Positions 60,201-64,000 of a DNA stretch of 64,000 bases are shown in pieces; within the stretch, counting starts at the first letter, position 1, and the number at the start of each line of letters is the position of its first letter. A program made the translations under genes and the position numbers. The DNA is from Pyrenula massariospora (lineage: Eukaryota > Ascomycota > Eurotiomycetes > Pyrenulales > Pyrenulaceae): the NCBI GenBank assembly GCA_021030905.1, contig JAGFMI010000004.1, positions 1,302,001 through 1,366,000 on the forward strand. The letters run 5' to 3'. The notes beneath the pieces are model-generated. The model saw only the letters and a program-made list of their open reading frames with translations, searched no databases and was not told the DNA's origin.

Positions 60201-62902
60201 GCAGCCTCAACTTCCAACCTCAAATCATTGTTGAGTCGACAACTGTGCCACTCATCGACCCTGAACAAAACTGCGCAGAGGCAATATGCCAAAAGCGTTC
60301 GCCGTAGCTACCTTCCCTGCAGATCTAACAATCACTCACATGATTTGCGGCTCGATTACCGATGATGGCGTTTTTAAACTCCAGAAGAGTTTGCAGAAGC
60401 ATGACTCACGCTTAGTTGAGTATACGTAAAATGCGTCAATGATTCTAGGGTCACTCATTACGGGCTCCTTCTACAATTCACGAGACTTGCATTCATCACG
60501 TGGAAGAGTGGAAAGAAGCATGGCAGCTTGCTACCATCAAGTGTCCTTAATCAAGTGAGCCAGATGCCTTTTCATATGTGCAAATAACCTTATTTTGTCT
60601 TTTCCTATTTCACCCCTTTTAAGATTCATCAGAAGTTTAATTTGTAAAATAATCCTGCCTTCCTGGCCGCCTTTCAGAGAACGGGAGGAAGCAAGATATA
60701 GTCAGGAACCAAAATTACAGATCAGCCAGATTGGCAGAGTGATCGCTTCTTCCTAGGTGCCTAGTTAAATCGCCTGCGAGAGAACCATGGGGCCGGCCTG
60801 CTCAGTTTAATTTCGAAAAGGAAGATTACGCTTTCGTCAACCTACCAGCTCACTGCATCAAAGCCAGCACAGGCGACGGGGACAAAGAAGCTCATAATCC
60901 AGACCTCGCCTTTAAGGATTATGTTGACCTGTTTGGCGTTGAGACATTCTATCCTTTCGCCTGCAGCGGCCAAGTGGTTTACGCAGACGTGGAAGACGAG
61001 GACAACGGGGCTCACAATAGGCGCACCGAGCAACATGCTATAGAACAATACGACGAGATGCCCGAGGACGTTCGAAGAACCCATGAAAGAATCTACAGCG
61101 ATTTAGCTTCCGCCCACAGGGGCTCCCCAAAACGATACCCTCTTCATAGAATGGTGCCTACTAACGGTCTTCATTTTCAACCAAACACCAGCTCTAGCGA
61201 TTCCCACCACAAGTTTCCGAAAAACAAAGAAGCTGGGCAGCGCGATTTCTTCCTCAACACCAAATCTTATGCCGGCCCCATCAAGCCCTGGAACTTACAT
61301 ACTACATCGTATCTCTCCCGGCATCTGAAAAGCTCGACGCTCTCAACACTCTTCTGCAGTCTTACGCTAAGCAACCCCGTCGGGTTCTGATGCTTATTAG
61401 CACCATCGATGACGCCCAAGCCACCAGCGCCGCGACAACCACGAACAACAAAATTGCTCACGACCTCATCACAAAACCGTATCTACGTCCGCAACCTTGT
61501 CTCGAAGCCCGGCATTCACCTTTTCGAGAAAGAATTGGACCTCGGACCCAACGCCCCGCAAACATGGTACCATTTCCGCCACTCGCCGGCCGAGATAGCG
61601 GATCAAGTCATCGCCGCCGCCGACAACCCTCGTCTGTGCAGGATTGTGGGCTAGTGACCCTAATCTATTAAGCGTACTTCATTCTTGGTTTCACTACTAC
61701 TCTCGAAACACCAGAACGAGAGTCCTCCACCATGAAACGTACCGGAAATCTCGAGGCTGCTGTCAACAACCTCACCGAAGAACTGGTATCGCGCCCTTTT
61801 CCGCACAAAGTCAAACTTTGGCTGGCGTGAACTTTGTCTATGGCAATCCGCGGTACGTGTCCTCCAGAAATGAGTCGCAGGTAGAGAGGGATGAGGTGCC
61901 ACAGTGCAGGTTGGAGGAAATGCCGCAGAGACCGGTGGAAGGCCTCGTGGGGAGCGCCTTACGAATGGAATTATGGTTCGCGGCTATCTACAGAGACTCG
62001 CTGCCCGTGGGGAAGGATCGGATGCTGACAAGGTCGTTGATACTTGGCTGAAGCTGAGGAGTGGAGTGGTAGAGACGGTTGAAGGCGAAGAGGAGCTGAC
62101 ACGATCGATGGAGAATTTTCAGGACAAACGTGCAGCAAGGAATCCTCCTCTAGGCGATGAATGAAATGGTGAGGAGAACGGTCATCTATTGAACTGTCTT
62201 GGTGAACTCCAGATATCTAGACTGAGCTGGCTAAGTGATTCTGGGCTGAGCATGGCTCTCTGCCATTTCTTTTCGTATTGAGCAGGCTTTAAGTTGGGCT
62301 TCAGCGAGGCAAACGTTTTATACTACTCGAGATAGGTTAGGCAGACATTGCGATATCCCTTCATCTAGTATTATCACGTAAATAACGCACCTTGCTTCCT
62401 GCAACACTTCCCTAGCTAGTGTCGAACTAGTAGATGCATGAGTGAGTGAGGGAAGTGCTGTGAGCATGGCCTGCTTTACCCCTTTTAGGGATAGGATCAC
62501 GTGGCTGGGAGTGGTTCTGGTGATCCCGACGGAGGTTATTGAACCAGACGCGACGAAGAAAGGGAAAGAGAGATATACTGAGAATGTTATATCATCGCAC
62601 CGAAAGCTCGGATGCTAGGCTGGCCTGCTGTTGTCGTTGGGGGACGAGATTCTGATAGCCCGCTGTTCTGTAATATATAACTGAGTTCGGGTGAGAGCCT
62701 GGTATGAAGAGAGGTAGGGAGAAAGGCTGACAGATAGATGGAATTCTAATGGTGTTGATGTCTTCTCAAAGACATAATATAGCTTTCATACTTTCCCTAT
62801 ACATGAGAACAGCAAAGATTTTGATATCCTTTTCCCACTCCTCAGTCCCGATCAAGCATCTCGTCTTTTGCAGCTCTCTCCTTCTACGTCCTCCCCAATT
62901 CA
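60201..62902. other. Region with unresolved coding-like sequence
   Basis: About 2.7 kb. From 60.78 to 62.16 kb the plus strand has open frames that look protein-coding but switch frame: PAQFNFEKEDYAFVNLPAHC, then EKLDALNTLLQSYAKQPRRV, then RIYVRNLVSKPGIHLFEKE...PAEIADQVIAAADNP, then RLAARGEGSDADKVVDTWLK to a stop at 62164. No family is recognised and splice sites could not be joined into one consistent gene, so it is either a multi-exon gene that I could not resolve or a relic. A minus-strand ORF at 60842-61084 overlaps and is hydrophobic but lacks support. Confidence 0.35.
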
Positions 62903-63441
62903 TCAAATCACCTTCCTCTCCACATCATCCGTCACCCTCCCCGGATCCTCGCCCTCCCTCCCCGGCACCTCCCCCACATACGGCCCCTCGCTTGCGCCAA
63001 ACTCCTGATCCGCCCCCTCCTGCCGAACATGCTTCTCGTACCTCGTGCTCCCCTTTGCACTCGGATCATGCACCACCCCTCCAGGCACATTGTGCAGCCG
63101 CTTACTATCCACCGTGCTCGGCAGACTATCCCCCGTCCCCGTCAGAACCTCGTTCACAGCATTGTCCCGCGTGCTCTATATCGCACAGTCAGTCTGCTTG
63201 ATCATCGCCGCGCACACGGGGAATAACAACGCACCCTTGGAATATCCCCCGCGTTATCCGCAGCGTCCTCTAGGGTGCTGCCGCCGAGGTAGTTCGGATC
63301 GTCGCTGGAAGCGACCTGGTCGGGGCGCGGCTTGGAGGGGATGGTTCGCATGTTGCCCGCGTCGCCGGGGATGGTGGTGCCTTCGGCGGCCATGTCCATC
63401 AGGTCGCCGCCGGTGTGGGGGTCTGAGCGGTCGTTGGACAT
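62903..63441 (-). CDS. Small hydrophilic conserved fungal protein
   Basis: Exons 63235-63441 and 62903-63175 (59-nt intron, AGG/GTGCGT ... GATATAG); 159 aa. It is Gly/Asp/Pro-rich and lacks any hydrophobic segment, start MSNDRSDPHTGGDLMDMAAEG. Conserved-looking blocks are DDPNYLGGSTLEDAADNAGDIPR, NEVLTGTGDSLPSTVDSKRL, VPGGVVHDPSAKGSTRYEKHVRQ and PGRVTDDVERKVI. The composition resembles small stress-induced, hydrophilin-like proteins of moulds; this is inference from composition, not from a named domain. Both strands are open here because of G+C-rich wobble use. The two exons join in phase and the start has a good context (AAAGATGTCC). Confidence 0.75.
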
Positions 63442-64000
63442 CTTTGAGTAAGGGAGGTGGTGATGGGGGTTTCGCGTGAGGTGTTGGTATCTTTTTGCGG
63501 TTTTCTTGGATGCTGAGGTAGTGTTCCTATAGAAGAGTCTACGACAGCTCGGAAAGGCGAGGTAGAGCTTCTATGAGCTTTCAGTATTTAGCGCAAAACT
63601 TAGGAGAATGAGGTCTTGAATTCCGAAATGAGAATGTTTTTAGAAACTTATTTCAATTGGCTTCTAGAATGGTAGGTAGCAGTCAGGAGCTAGTGATGTC
63701 ATCATTTCATCACAGGGCAGGTCCAATCGATGGGAAATTTTGCCATCTTAGACTCACCAGAGTGCTTTGGACACTCGAAAAAAGCTCCAGTTTCTTGCTC
63801 TTGCCTACTGCTTAGAATTAAAGGTCACGGCCGGAGGAAGATGTTGCTGCGGAAGGCGGAGGCAAAGACAGCGCCGTTACAAAAGAGACAAATATAGCCT
63901 GATAGCCTAGTCTTTTTCGCCGTCAGGGCTTTGGAAATCGTTGATTTCTAATGAATTCTGATCATCTGCTGTGTGGGGAGATTGGGACCCTGTGATACAT
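63442..64000. other. Upstream region at the window edge
   Basis: Promoter side of the small hydrophilic-protein gene. No other feature seen before the window ends. Confidence 0.35.

Overview
The window is nuclear DNA of a filamentous ascomycete (Pezizomycotina). Genes are split by many short introns (46-150 nt) with GT..AG ends and CTNAN-type branch points. The gene set (DIM-5/Clr4-type H3K9 methyltransferase, Kin1, Rsp5, Lsm8, MFS sugar porter, fungal P450) is that of a mould. The class cannot be fixed from the sequence. I see no tRNA, rRNA, CRISPR array, intact transposon or LTR element.

Layout. 1-6 kb: an acidic ORF with an in-frame stop, a ubiquitin-like UBTD protein (-) and a G-patch splicing protein (-). 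6-15 kb: kinase Kin1 (+), proteasome receptor Rpn13 (-), ribosomal protein eL6 (+) and a DUF1152-like protein (-). 15-23 kb: a SET-domain histone H3K9 methyltransferase (-), Rrp1/Nop52 (+), a Cus2/Tat-SF1 RNA-binding protein (-) and a sphingoid-base kinase (+). 23-26 kb: gene-poor. 26-31 kb: ammonium transporter (+) and MFS sugar transporter (-). 32-35 kb: a cysteine-rich protein (-) and LSM8 (+). 35-43 kb: gene-poor, with a repeat-associated fungal protein (-), two tandem-repeat arrays and a decayed subtilisin. 43-53 kb: SURF4/Erv29 (-), Rsp5 (-), the nuclear poly(A)-binding protein Pab2 (-) and a membrane-anchored coiled-coil protein (-). 53-56 kb: gene-poor. 56-60 kb: cytochrome P450 and nucleoside hydrolase (both +). 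60-64 kb: unresolved coding-like debris and a small hydrophilic protein (-).

Most genes are core housekeeping: RNA processing (GPATCH1, Cus2, Lsm8, Pab2, Rrp1, eL6), the ubiquitin-proteasome system (UBTD, Rpn13, Rsp5), and secretion or lipid signalling (Kin1, Erv29, Lcb4). The gene-poor gaps hold the accessory or decaying material. I worked out the exon structures by hand from reading frames, splice signals and family alignments from memory; each stated total length is a multiple of three. The clearest oddity is an intron in the Cus2 homologue that starts GG instead of GT. Others are an intron directly after the start codon of the UBTD gene, micro-exons in the SET and Rsp5 genes, a subtilisin that has lost two triad residues, and a gene with tandem repeats on both sides and inside it. 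I found no convincing new biological system.
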